Shown here: positions 8,092-16,352 of the stretch, piece by piece
Numbering within the stretch: the stretch's first letter is position 1
Layout: the number at the start of each line of letters is the position of its first letter
Assembly: GCA_035628505.1 (NCBI GenBank)
Contig: DASPJR010000178.1
Location: forward strand, 19,321-83,320
From: DASPJR01 sp035628505
GTDB taxonomy: Bacteria > Planctomycetota > SZUA-567 > H5-PLA8
DNA length: 64,000 bases
Direction of reading: 5' to 3'
The notes under the pieces: generated by a model
Told to the model about the DNA's origin: nothing
What the model saw: the letters and a program-made list of their open reading frames with translations, nothing else
Database searches by the model: none
Program-made: the position numbers and the translations under genes

Positions 8092-8823
8092 ATGGCAGAC
8101 GACCGACCGCGCGGGCCAAGTGAATATGCTACGAAGGAAGCCGAGCCGCGGCTGCCGGCAAAGCGGCGCCCGTCTTTTTTCTTCCGTTTGCTGGGATTGC
8201 TGCTGGTTCTCTTCGCCGGGTGGCTGGGCTGGTACAGCTACCGCCAGGGGCAGCTTCCGGATCTGACCAACGAAGCGCAGCAGAAAAAGATGCTTGAGCA
8301 GGCCAAAGCCGACCTGCAGAAGGCCGAAGAGAAAACCAGCGAAGCGTCCCGCAAATTTGTTTCGTGGGCGCAGGTCAATCTCGAGGAGCTGAAAACGCGC
8401 ATCAAGGGCAAGCCGCCTGAAAGCAAAGAAGAAATCAGCACGCTCGTCAATGAATCCAAGAAAGAAGTCGGCTCCGCCGAAAAGAACGGCGAACCCACTC
8501 TACGCGGCGCCGGCGATAAGGATTCAGGCGCGAAGAAGCCAGAGGCCGCCAAACCGGCATCGAAGGCTGATACGTTGATCGCGGAGGCGCGTTCGCATTA
8601 CCGCACCGGCCTCGGCGCGTACGCGCAGACCGACCCGAGCGCCTCGCAGCAGGTTATTCAGGCGAAGCTCCGCGAGGCTGAGCCCCATTTTGTGAAGTGC
8701 CTCGATCTGCTCGAGCAGGCCCGTGCGCAAGGCGCCGGCGGAGCTGAGCTCGATTCATTAGAGCAGGCCGCCGCCAAGCGGCTTTACGATTGCCGCAAGC
8801 GCATGGAACTGGCGCGGGGCTGA
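8092..8823 (+). CDS. membrane-anchored coiled-coil protein, unknown function
   Basis: A 243-residue protein starting at ATG 8092 with AGGAGG at 8077-8082; a TATAAT at 8065-8070 could be the -10 box. About 30 residues of charged N-terminus are followed by one membrane helix (FFFRLLGLLLVLFAGWLGW). Next comes a Lys/Glu/Gln-rich helix likely to be coiled coil, then a linker rich in Lys/Ala/Glu. The C-terminal helical segment resembles one or two TPR-like hairpins (ARSHYRTGLGAYAQT, AEPHFVKCLDLLEQA). No family was recognised. It is most likely a periplasm-facing scaffold. The stop codon lies 5 bp before the large heptamer array. Confidence 0.75.
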   Translation: MADDRPRGPSEYATKEAEPRLPAKRRPSFFFRLLGLLLVLFAGWLGWYSYRQGQLPDLTNEAQQKKMLEQAKADLQKAEEKTSEASRKFVSWAQVNLEELKTRIKGKPPESKEEISTLVNESKKEVGSAEKNGEPTLRGAGDKDSGAKKPEAAKPASKADTLIAEARSHYRTGLGAYAQTDPSASQQVIQAKLREAEPHFVKCLDLLEQARAQGAGGAELDSLEQAAAKRLYDCRKRMELARG

Positions 8824-8828
8824 ACAAC

Positions 8829-9003
8829 ATTGCGGATTGCGGATTGCGGATTGCGGATTGCGGATTGCGGATTGCGGATTGCGGATTGCGGATTTTTTGA
8901 AATCAGAAACAAAGTCAAGAAAAAAGCTGTGCTCTGCTGCTGGCGTATGAAGCAACTTTGAACTGATTTGCCAATCCGCAATCCGAAATCCGCAATCCGA
9001 AAT
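8829..9003. repeat. (ATTGCGG)9 array with inverted CCGCAAT copies
   Basis: Nine perfect tandem heptamers ATTGCGG fill 8829-8891. After 80 bp, inverted and slightly altered copies (CCGCAAT, CCGAAAT) fill 8972-9003. The two blocks can pair into a long hairpin between the converging genes, so the structure may act as a bidirectional transcription stop. Confidence 0.9.
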
Positions 9004-9005
9004 AG

Positions 9006-10049
9006 TCACGTCCTGGTGTTTAGTTTGGTTGTTAGATGATTGACAATCTTCGGCCCGTGATCGCGTGAGTTCTCGATGAAGATGCGGCCGGTGTCGAGGC
9101 CGGCCTGGACCGTGCCCGCGATGTACAAGCCGGGCACGTTTGATTCGCAGGTGTCGGCGTTAACCATCGGTACGAGCGTCGCTCGGTCGACGACGACGCC
9201 GGCATCGCGCAGCAAACAGTCATCGGGATGAAAGCCGATCAGCGCGTAAGCGGCCTGACAGGGAACAAACAGCGTGCGGCCTGATGCGTGCCGCGCTTCC
9301 ACGCCGCGCGGATCATTCTTGAAAGCTGTTACGGTCGTGTCGAAGTGCGCTGTGATTGCACCTTCCTGGATGCGATTTTCGACGTCAGGCCGCACCCAGT
9401 ATTTCACGCCCTCTTTCAAGCGGCTGTCGCGCACGATCATCGTTACTTTTTTCACGCCATTACGCCACATGTCGAGCGCCGCTTCACACGCTGAGTTTCC
9501 TCCGCCGACGAGCGCAATCTCTTCGCTGAAGTGGCGGTAGGGGTCTCTGTAATAGGAATGCACCCAATTGAAGTCCGCTCCCGGCACGCATAGCTTGAAT
9601 GGATGATCGTAATAACCTGTGGCGACCGCGACCGCTCGCGCGCGCCGCGTGGCGTTCACGCCTTCTTTGACGGTGTGAACGTCGAAGACACTGCCGTTCT
9701 TGTGAATTGCGCCAACTTTTTCATGCAGCGCGAGCGGGATGTCGTACCTGGCCACGACCGAGCGGTAATAAACAAGTGCCTGCTGCCGCGTGGGTTTCTC
9801 ATCGGGAACCGTGAGCGGCATGCCCGCGATTTCAAGCTTGTCGCGCGTCGTGAAAAAGGTCATGTACGTTGGAAAAGCGAGAATCGCCGCCGTCAGCGCG
9901 CCTCTGTCGACGAGCAGCACGTCCAGCTTTGCTTCGCGCGCGGCCGCGCCGATGGCGATGCCGGTCGGGCCGGCTCCGACGACGAGAAGATCATGAACCT
10001 GGTTTTTTGAATCGGAATCGGACATAACGCGCGTGCAGCCTCGGGTCAC
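9006..10049 (-). CDS. YpdA-like FAD-dependent thiol-disulfide oxidoreductase
   Basis: A 347-residue two-dinucleotide-fold flavoprotein. The FAD motif LLVVGAGPTGIAIG is near the N-terminus, FFTTRDKLEIAGMP is characteristic of the YpdA group, and a second NADPH motif VGGGNSACEAAL follows. YpdA proteins reduce bacillithiol disulfide in Firmicutes; whether this host makes bacillithiol is unknown, so the substrate is open. No CxxC redox pair is visible, as expected for YpdA. The GTG at 10049 overlaps the msrQ stop (GTGA), implying translational coupling; ATG 10025 is an alternative start. It is the third gene of an msrP-msrQ-oxidoreductase operon. Confidence 0.75.
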   Translation of the reverse strand: MTRGCTRVMSDSDSKNQVHDLLVVGAGPTGIAIGAAAREAKLDVLLVDRGALTAAILAFPTYMTFFTTRDKLEIAGMPLTVPDEKPTRQQALVYYRSVVARYDIPLALHEKVGAIHKNGSVFDVHTVKEGVNATRRARAVAVATGYYDHPFKLCVPGADFNWVHSYYRDPYRHFSEEIALVGGGNSACEAALDMWRNGVKKVTMIVRDSRLKEGVKYWVRPDVENRIQEGAITAHFDTTVTAFKNDPRGVEARHASGRTLFVPCQAAYALIGFHPDDCLLRDAGVVVDRATLVPMVNADTCESNVPGLYIAGTVQAGLDTGRIFIENSRDHGPKIVNHLTTKLNTRT

Positions 10050-10714
10050 TCTGCGGTTTGTTTGGGCAGTCTTCCGCCCGTGCGGTTTGATGTGTTGCGG
10101 TAGATCACGCGCGCGAGAAGCAAAATGCCGAGCACGCCGGCGTACAGCAGCGGTTCGCGCACATCGCTCTTCACGCGCATGTAAAAATGAAGCGCGCCGA
10201 GAATACCGGCGAGATAGACCAGGCGATGCAGCCGCTGCCAGTTCTTCGCGCCCATGCGCCGCACCGCCCTCGCGGTGGAAGTCATCGCCAGCGGCAGCAG
10301 AATCAGAAAGGCGAGAAAACCAACGAGAATGAATGGCCGTTTCAGCACATCTTCAATCGCCGCGCCGACGGAGAGACTCTTGTCGAACAGAAAATAGACG
10401 ATGAAATGTCCAAGGGCGTAAAAGAACGAGATCACGCCCAGTTCCTTCCGGATGCGAAGGCCCCACGTCCAGCCGAAGATCAGTTTCAGCGGCGTACATG
10501 CCAGTGATGCGATCAGAAAGATCAGCGCGAGCATGCCGAAGTAATTCAGGATTTCGGAGACCTTGTCGCTGTCGAGAAAACCCATCTGCCAGCGGAAAAA
10601 CAAGACGCTCAGCGGCACCAGCGCCCCGGTGATCACCGCAGGCTTCAGCCAGCTCAACGGCGCTGCTTTTCGCACAATTGGCTTTGACGGGATATTTGCT
10701 GCAGCAGAATTCAC
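10046..10714 (-). CDS. msrQ: MsrQ haem-binding membrane subunit of the MsrPQ methionine sulfoxide reductase
   Basis: A 222-residue integral membrane protein with about six helices, matching the ferric-reductase-like MsrQ (YedZ) family. Candidate haem ligands are in FYALGHFIVYFL and in RLHRLVYLAGILGALHFYM. MsrQ passes electrons from the quinone pool through haem b to the periplasmic molybdoenzyme MsrP, which repairs oxidised methionines. It lies 12 bp after msrP and overlaps the next gene by 4 bp, the usual msrPQ order. Confidence 0.88.
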   Translation of the reverse strand: MNSAAANIPSKPIVRKAAPLSWLKPAVITGALVPLSVLFFRWQMGFLDSDKVSEILNYFGMLALIFLIASLACTPLKLIFGWTWGLRIRKELGVISFFYALGHFIVYFLFDKSLSVGAAIEDVLKRPFILVGFLAFLILLPLAMTSTARAVRRMGAKNWQRLHRLVYLAGILGALHFYMRVKSDVREPLLYAGVLGILLLARVIYRNTSNRTGGRLPKQTAE

Positions 10715-10726
10715 GCGCGCCTCGAA

Positions 10727-11827
10727 TCAGTAATTTTTCTTCAGATCCATGCCCTTGTAGAGGTGCGCAACCTGCTCGCCATATCCGTTGAACATCAGTG
10801 TTGGACGCTTCAGGAGTTCGCCGATGCGGCGCTCGAATGCCTGGCTCCAGCGCGGATGATCCACTTCCGGATTGACGTTGCAGTAAAAGCCATACTCGTC
10901 AGGCGCGAGGATGTTCCAGGAGGTCGGCGGCTGTTCGGCGACAAGGCTGATCTTCACGATCGACTTGATGCCTTTAAATCCGTACTTCCACGGCACCACG
11001 AGGCGGATCGGCGCGCCGTTCTGGTTGGGAATCGTTTTGCCATAGATGCCCACGGCCAGCATCGTGAGCGGGTGCATGGCTTCGTCCATGCGGAGGCCTT
11101 CGACATACGGCCAGTTGATCGTGCGCCGGAGCTGCCCCGGCATCTGCTCGGGATCGTAAAGCGTCGTAAACGCGACGTACTTTGCCTTCGAGGTGGGCTC
11201 AACGCGTTCGAGCAGCTTTCGCAGTTCAAAGCCCCGCCAGGGAATTACCATCGACCACGCTTCGACGCAGCGGAATCGGTACACGCGGTCTTCGAGGGGG
11301 AACAGTTTGAGGATTGAATCGATGTCGATCGTCTGCGGCTTCATGCACTCGCCATCGATCGCGACCGTCCACGGACGCGTCTTGAGCGTGTGCGCATTTT
11401 CAGCCGGATCGGACTTCGACGTGCCGAACTCGTAAAAATTGTTGTACGTGATGATCTCTTTGTAAGCCGTCTTCGGCTCGTCCGTGTCGTAATTCACTTT
11501 CGCTGCTGGCTGTGTCTCCGTCGCCTGAGCCGCAGGCGAAGCTGGGACCGCCGGCGTCTCGCCGGCTGCATTCGGTGCTGCTGCGCTATTTACCGCCGCA
11601 TTGGTCTTCGGCGTTTCCCCCGAGGGCAGCGGCGGCAGATCGGCAGCCACTTGTGGTGGCGGAGCGAAGCGCCCGCGCGTGGAAAGGTACGTCAGCCCGC
11701 CGCCGATGGCGGTGGCGGTCGTCACGTAAAGAAGCGAATTCTTGATGAACTCACGCCGCGAATCGTACGCGTCTTCCGGCGTGATCTCGGAGCCCTTCGG
11801 CTCCGGCGGCGGATCGGATGTCGACAT
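10727..11827 (-). CDS. msrP: MsrP periplasmic methionine sulfoxide reductase, molybdopterin subunit
   Basis: A 366-residue protein of the sulfite-oxidase-fold MsrP (YedY) family. The twin-arginine signal SRREFIKNS (Arg24-Arg25) marks folded export with its cofactor. The molybdenum-ligand cysteine is Cys187 in FRCVEAWSMVIPWRG, and SWNILAPDEYGF near the C-terminus is also family-typical. It reduces methionine sulfoxide in envelope proteins. Residues about 60-115 form an Ala/Pro-rich linker longer than usual. This linker contains AGETPAVPA, encoded by a copy of a repeat also found between genes at 39.3 kb. ATG 11827 with GAGG upstream is chosen over an in-frame TTG five codons earlier. Confidence 0.9.
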   Translation of the reverse strand: MSTSDPPPEPKGSEITPEDAYDSRREFIKNSLLYVTTATAIGGGLTYLSTRGRFAPPPQVAADLPPLPSGETPKTNAAVNSAAAPNAAGETPAVPASPAAQATETQPAAKVNYDTDEPKTAYKEIITYNNFYEFGTSKSDPAENAHTLKTRPWTVAIDGECMKPQTIDIDSILKLFPLEDRVYRFRCVEAWSMVIPWRGFELRKLLERVEPTSKAKYVAFTTLYDPEQMPGQLRRTINWPYVEGLRMDEAMHPLTMLAVGIYGKTIPNQNGAPIRLVVPWKYGFKGIKSIVKISLVAEQPPTSWNILAPDEYGFYCNVNPEVDHPRWSQAFERRIGELLKRPTLMFNGYGEQVAHLYKGMDLKKNY

Positions 11828-11909
11828 AAGCGGCCTCGGCAATGCGTGCGGGACTATGCCTTGAATGTCCCGCGCACACTATAATATTCCGCCGCGAAAA
11901 GAAAGCTCC

Positions 11910-14774
11910 TTACGCTTTGCCTTCTTCCCCATCCTTCTTCTCGCCACCCTGCTCGCCGTTTTCCTTCTGCTTCTGCTCGTCTTCGGCGCGGCGCAGCATT
12001 TCCTGTACGCTGCCTGGGAGCGGCTGAGGAGTTTCGGGGGGTGGCGGTGCTTTGGGCGTGCCGTCTCCGCTGACTTCTTCCGGCGGCGGCGCCTGCACGG
12101 CCAGCTGCTGCGCCTGCGACTCGCTGGCTTTGCGGCGGCCACTGCCTTCGCGCTGCTCCTTCTCTTCCTGCTCTTCGGCCTTGCGCGCGGCGGCCTGTTC
12201 GTGAGCGGCTTCGGCGTCTTCGGCGGCGATCTTGGCGACGGTGACCACGCGGTCGTCGTCTTCCAGATCCATCAGGTACACGCCGACAGCGCTGCGGCCG
12301 GTCTCGCGCACGTCATCGATCTTCGTGCGGATGACCTTGCCCTTTTCGGCCATCAACATCAGCTCATCGCCGGACTTCACCGCGATGACGGCCACGACCG
12401 GACCGTTCTTTTCGGTGATCTTTACGTTAATCACGCCCTTGGCGCGCTGCGTCGCGGTCTTGCGGTATTCGTCGATCTGGCTGCGCTTGCCGACACCCTT
12501 TTCGCAGACGGTCAGCAGGTAATCACCGGGCTGGCCTACGACCACGCTGACAATTTTGTCATCTTCCTGCAGGTTCGGACCGTTCACGCCGCGCGCGCTG
12601 CGGCCCATGTCGCGCACGACCGTTTCGTCGATGCGCACGGCCATGCCCTGGCGCGTGCAGAGCACCACTTCCTGGCCGCGTTTGACGAACTTTGCAGCCA
12701 TCACCTGGTCGCCTTCTTCAAGGCCCATTGTCGAGATTCCGCCGCGGCGCGGATTCTTGTATTCGCTCAGGCGGCACTTCTTCATGTAGCCCTGAACGCT
12801 GACGATGAACACCGACGCGTCTTCATCGAAGTTCGTGACGGGCACGATGGCCACGACTTTCTGCCCTTCCTGCAATTCCAGCAGATTGACCAGTGCGCGG
12901 CCCTGCGACATGCGCCCGAGCTGCGGCAGATCGTAGACCTTCTGCCAGTACACGCGCCCGTCATTGGTGAAGAAGAGCAGGTAATCGTGCGTACTGGCGA
13001 TGAAGAGGTGCTCCGGGAAATCCTCTTCGTCCTTGCTGCGCGCGCCAATGATGCCCTTTCCGCCGCGCGATTGCAGGCGGTAGCTGGCGAGCGGCTCGCG
13101 CTTGCAGTAGCCCTTGTGGCTGATCGTCACGGCCATGACTTCGTCGGCAACCAGATCGGTCTCGGAGAAATCACCGGCTTCGCCGACGATGATCGTCCGG
13201 CGCTCGTCGCCGAACTTCTCTTTCATCTCGTAAAGATCTTCCTTGATGATCTCGAGGACGCGATTGATGTCGGAGAGGATGCTCTGGTAATCGCGAATCT
13301 GCTCCTGGACCTGTTCGTACTCGGCTTTCAGCTTGTCGCGTTCGAGGCCGGTCAGCGCGCCGAGCGTCATTTCGATGATCGCCTTGGCCTGGCGCGGCGT
13401 CAGCTCGAAACGAGCGATCAGGTTTTCTTTGGCCAGCTCGCGGTCTTTTGATGCGCGGATAATCTTGATCACTTCGTCGATGTGATCGACGGCGATGATC
13501 TTGCCTTCGAGGATGTGAGCGTGTTCTTCGGCCTGCGCGAGCAAATAACGCGTGCGGCGCGTGATCACGTCTTTGCGGTGCTCGCGGTACTGTTCGAGCA
13601 GCTGCTTTAGATTCAAAATGCGCGGACGGCCGCGCACAAGCGCCAGCGTGTTGACCGCAAAGGTGGCTTCAAGCGGCGTGTACTTATAGAGCTGGTTCAA
13701 GACGACGTCGCGGTTTTCGCCGCGCTTGAGCTCGATAACGACGCGCAGGCCTTCTTTGCTGCTCTCATCGCGAACATCGCTGATGCCCTTGATGCGGTCG
13801 CCTTTCACGGATTCGACGATTTTTTCGCAGAGGCGAATCAGGCCAAGCTGGTAGGGAATTTCGTCGACGACGATCTTCTCGCGGTCCTTCTCTTCTTCGA
13901 AGTGGACCTTCGCGCGCAGCGTCAGATGCCCGCGTCCGGTCGTGTAGGCATCGTAGATGCCCTGTCGACCGCAGATCATGCCGCCCGTCGGGAAGTCCGG
14001 ACCTTTGACGTGCTGCATCAGCTCCTGGACGGTGCACTCGGGATTTTCGATCAGGTGAACGAGCGCATCGCAGATCTCGCCCAGGTTGTGCGGCGGAATC
14101 TGGGTGGCCATGCCGACGGCGATTCCCTGCGAACCGTTGACGAGCAGGTTGGGAAAGCGGCCGGGCAGAACCGTGGGTTCGTTGCGCGTTTCGTCGTAGT
14201 TCTTGACCATCTCGACGGTGTCTTTTTCAAGATCGTCGAGCAGTTCCGTCGCCGCGCCGGTCATGCGCGCTTCGGTGTATCGCATCGCGGCCGCCGGATC
14301 GGGGTTGATCGAGCCGAAATTTCCCTGGCCGTCCACCAGCGTGTAGCGCGTGTTCCAGTGCTGGGCCATGCGCGTGAGCGTCGGGTAGATCACGGATTCG
14401 CCGTGCGGATGGTAATTGCCGCTGGTGTCGCCGCAGATCTTGGCGCATTTACGATGTTTTGAACGCGGGCCGAGACCCAGATCGTGCATGGCCATCAGCA
14501 CGCGACGCTGCGACGGCTTGAGGCCGTCGCGCGCATCTGGCAGCGCGCGCGAGACGATCACGGACATCGCGTACGTCAGGTAGCTGGTTTTCAGCTCATC
14601 TTCAATGAGCAGGTCCTGGATGCGTCCGCCATGAATATCCTTGCCGCTGGCCAAGCTGTCGGGCCGCTCGCGCACCGCCTCGCCGCCTTCTTCCGGTGGC
14701 GTGCCTTCGGTGTTTTCCGGTGGTTTGTCATTCTCATTTTCAGGCGGATTATTTACGTCGTCAGGTGCGGCCAT
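11910..14774 (-). CDS. gyrA: DNA gyrase subunit A
   Basis: A 954-residue type II topoisomerase A subunit. The active-site tyrosine is Tyr166 in AAMRYTEARM. The C-terminal beta-pinwheel carries the GyrA box QSRGGKG, which separates gyrase from ParC. Together with GyrB (not in the window) it introduces negative supercoils. The quinolone-determining segment reads H-G-E126-S127-V-I-Y-P131, so the residues equivalent to E. coli Asp82 and Asp87 are Glu and Pro. Ends are extended: about 50 acidic/Pro-rich N-terminal residues and about 110 charged C-terminal residues rich in Glu, Lys and Pro. The gene is monocistronic-looking, between msrP and a kinase gene. Confidence 0.97.
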   Translation of the reverse strand: MAAPDDVNNPPENENDKPPENTEGTPPEEGGEAVRERPDSLASGKDIHGGRIQDLLIEDELKTSYLTYAMSVIVSRALPDARDGLKPSQRRVLMAMHDLGLGPRSKHRKCAKICGDTSGNYHPHGESVIYPTLTRMAQHWNTRYTLVDGQGNFGSINPDPAAAMRYTEARMTGAATELLDDLEKDTVEMVKNYDETRNEPTVLPGRFPNLLVNGSQGIAVGMATQIPPHNLGEICDALVHLIENPECTVQELMQHVKGPDFPTGGMICGRQGIYDAYTTGRGHLTLRAKVHFEEEKDREKIVVDEIPYQLGLIRLCEKIVESVKGDRIKGISDVRDESSKEGLRVVIELKRGENRDVVLNQLYKYTPLEATFAVNTLALVRGRPRILNLKQLLEQYREHRKDVITRRTRYLLAQAEEHAHILEGKIIAVDHIDEVIKIIRASKDRELAKENLIARFELTPRQAKAIIEMTLGALTGLERDKLKAEYEQVQEQIRDYQSILSDINRVLEIIKEDLYEMKEKFGDERRTIIVGEAGDFSETDLVADEVMAVTISHKGYCKREPLASYRLQSRGGKGIIGARSKDEEDFPEHLFIASTHDYLLFFTNDGRVYWQKVYDLPQLGRMSQGRALVNLLELQEGQKVVAIVPVTNFDEDASVFIVSVQGYMKKCRLSEYKNPRRGGISTMGLEEGDQVMAAKFVKRGQEVVLCTRQGMAVRIDETVVRDMGRSARGVNGPNLQEDDKIVSVVVGQPGDYLLTVCEKGVGKRSQIDEYRKTATQRAKGVINVKITEKNGPVVAVIAVKSGDELMLMAEKGKVIRTKIDDVRETGRSAVGVYLMDLEDDDRVVTVAKIAAEDAEAAHEQAAARKAEEQEEKEQREGSGRRKASESQAQQLAVQAPPPEEVSGDGTPKAPPPPETPQPLPGSVQEMLRRAEDEQKQKENGEQGGEKKDGEEGKA

Positions 14775-14941
14775 AACGGTTGCTGCTCTCCGAAAAACCA
14801 GCGGTAAAAGGCGCTTTGCAAAAGCCGCATTATTCTACGTGAAAGTGTTATCGGACGCTACAAAAGGCAGGGCCTTGAGAGACGTTTTTTCATAGGAGAA
14901 TGAAGGTAATTTCGAGATTTTTATAGCCGAAAAAGAGCGCG

Positions 14942-16087
14942 TTACTTCACCAGCATCACCAACGCAAAAACCAGCGCCAGGAAGAACACCGTCAGCGCCA
15001 CGGCGAACACCGGAAGCCGCGCCGTCATCGGCAGGAATGGCAGGATCCTGTCGGGCAATTCGAATAGCTGATCCATTGTTGATTTGGGCGGACCAGACTG
15101 CACCAGTACCGGGCCGCGTCGTCCAGAATGCCGCGCGGCGCTTTTTGCCGGCAGCGGCGGCGGCTTGGCCGGTCCGCCGGCGCCGACCGCAAACGGGTTC
15201 TCGCCGTTAATCATCCGCTCGATGTCGGCTTTGAGCTCGGCGGCGTTCTGGTAGCGGTCGGCCGGGTCCTTGGCCATCATTTTCATGATCATGGCGCTGA
15301 TGCGCGGCGAAACGCCCGGCTGCCGCACGTCCGGCGGCGGCGGCATCTCCTGCAGGTGCTTGGTCATGATCAGCACGGGATTATTGCCGGGAAACGGCAG
15401 CGTTCCGGTCGAAAGGTGATAGAGCGTCGCGCCCAGGCTGTAAATATCCGAGCGACAATCCACATCGAGATCGCCGCGAGCCTGCTCGGGCGAGATGTAG
15501 AACGGCGTACCGACCGCAAAACCGGCCATCGTGACGCGCTGGTCGCCTTTGCTCGCGCTGGCCAGACCCAGGTCGGTAAGCTTCGAGATGCCCTGCGAGT
15601 TCATCAGAATGTTGGCGGGCTTGATGTCGCGGTGAACGATGCCCTTTTCTTCAGCGGCCTGCAGCGCCTGCGAGATATCGAGCGTGATGCGCAGGATCTC
15701 CGCTTCGCTGAGGCGGCCTTTCTTGTTCAGCAGCAATTCGAGGTTGGGGCCGTCGATGTATTCGAGCGCAATGTAATTGTAGTTGTCAGCAACGCCGACG
15801 TCGTAGGCGGCGACGACGTTGGGATGCGAAATCTTCAGTGCCGCGCGCGCTTCGCGCCGGAAGCGTTCCAGGAATTCGTCGTCGCGCGCGAGCTCGTGCG
15901 GAAGAATCTTGATCGCCACCTTCTGACCGGTGGACATGCGGTTGGCGAGGTACACCGAACCCATGGCGCCCTGGCCGAGCTTGCCGACCAATTCATAATC
16001 ACCCAGGCGCCGCGTCTTCTTCGCGGGCTGTTCAGTAGGCGAGTTCGGCCTCGCAGGTGAGGTCACCGGTGCGGCTCCTGAGTTCAT
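14942..16087 (-). CDS. Hanks-type Ser/Thr protein kinase with C-terminal membrane helix
   Basis: A 381-residue PknB-like kinase. Motifs in order: glycine loop GQGAMGSVY (38-46), VAIK Lys60, HRDIKPAN (152-159), metal-binding DLG (172-174, in place of DFG), SPEQARGD and the Arg at DPADRYQ. A Pro/Ala linker leads to a single C-terminal membrane helix of about 22 residues, and nothing follows it, so there is no extracellular sensor domain. It should phosphorylate Ser/Thr in cytoplasmic targets. The start is uncertain: ATG 16087, or GTG 16111 eight codons earlier. A possible client is the Thr-motif-rich coiled-coil protein at 56.3 kb (inference only). Confidence 0.92.
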   Translation of the reverse strand: MNSGAAPVTSPARPNSPTEQPAKKTRRLGDYELVGKLGQGAMGSVYLANRMSTGQKVAIKILPHELARDDEFLERFRREARAALKISHPNVVAAYDVGVADNYNYIALEYIDGPNLELLLNKKGRLSEAEILRITLDISQALQAAEEKGIVHRDIKPANILMNSQGISKLTDLGLASASKGDQRVTMAGFAVGTPFYISPEQARGDLDVDCRSDIYSLGATLYHLSTGTLPFPGNNPVLIMTKHLQEMPPPPDVRQPGVSPRISAMIMKMMAKDPADRYQNAAELKADIERMINGENPFAVGAGGPAKPPPLPAKSAARHSGRRGPVLVQSGPPKSTMDQLFELPDRILPFLPMTARLPVFAVALTVFFLALVFALVMLVK

Positions 16088-16331
16088 GCGTTGCTGAGAT
16101 CCCCATTTCACCTGAAGAGTGCGTCGGCGTCAAAGTGCAAACTGAAAGTGGCGCTGCACGAGATGTAGAATCAGATACGAAGCTACGGACAAGCATCTTG
16201 AAAAAAAGTTCTGCACCAGTGCAAACAGCGGCCGCAGCTACGCTTATGAGATATCACACGTTGCAGGAAAACTTCCGACGGGCTCTGCTGTGAAATCAGC
16301 CAAGGAGCGGCTGATCGGACGTGGAAAGCAC

Positions 16332-16352
16332 GAAATCCGAATTTCGAATTTC
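16332..16352. repeat. three GAATTTC-type heptamers at the end of the PpiC gene
   Basis: GAAATCC, GAATTTC and GAATTTC lie head to tail, and the stop codon of the foldase gene falls at the end of the block. This is another heptamer-period sequence like those at 6.9, 8.8, 31.7 and 43.1 kb. Confidence 0.6.

Noticed and set aside
11865..13451. Open frame of 528 codons on the plus strand
   Set aside because: Antisense shadow of gyrA.
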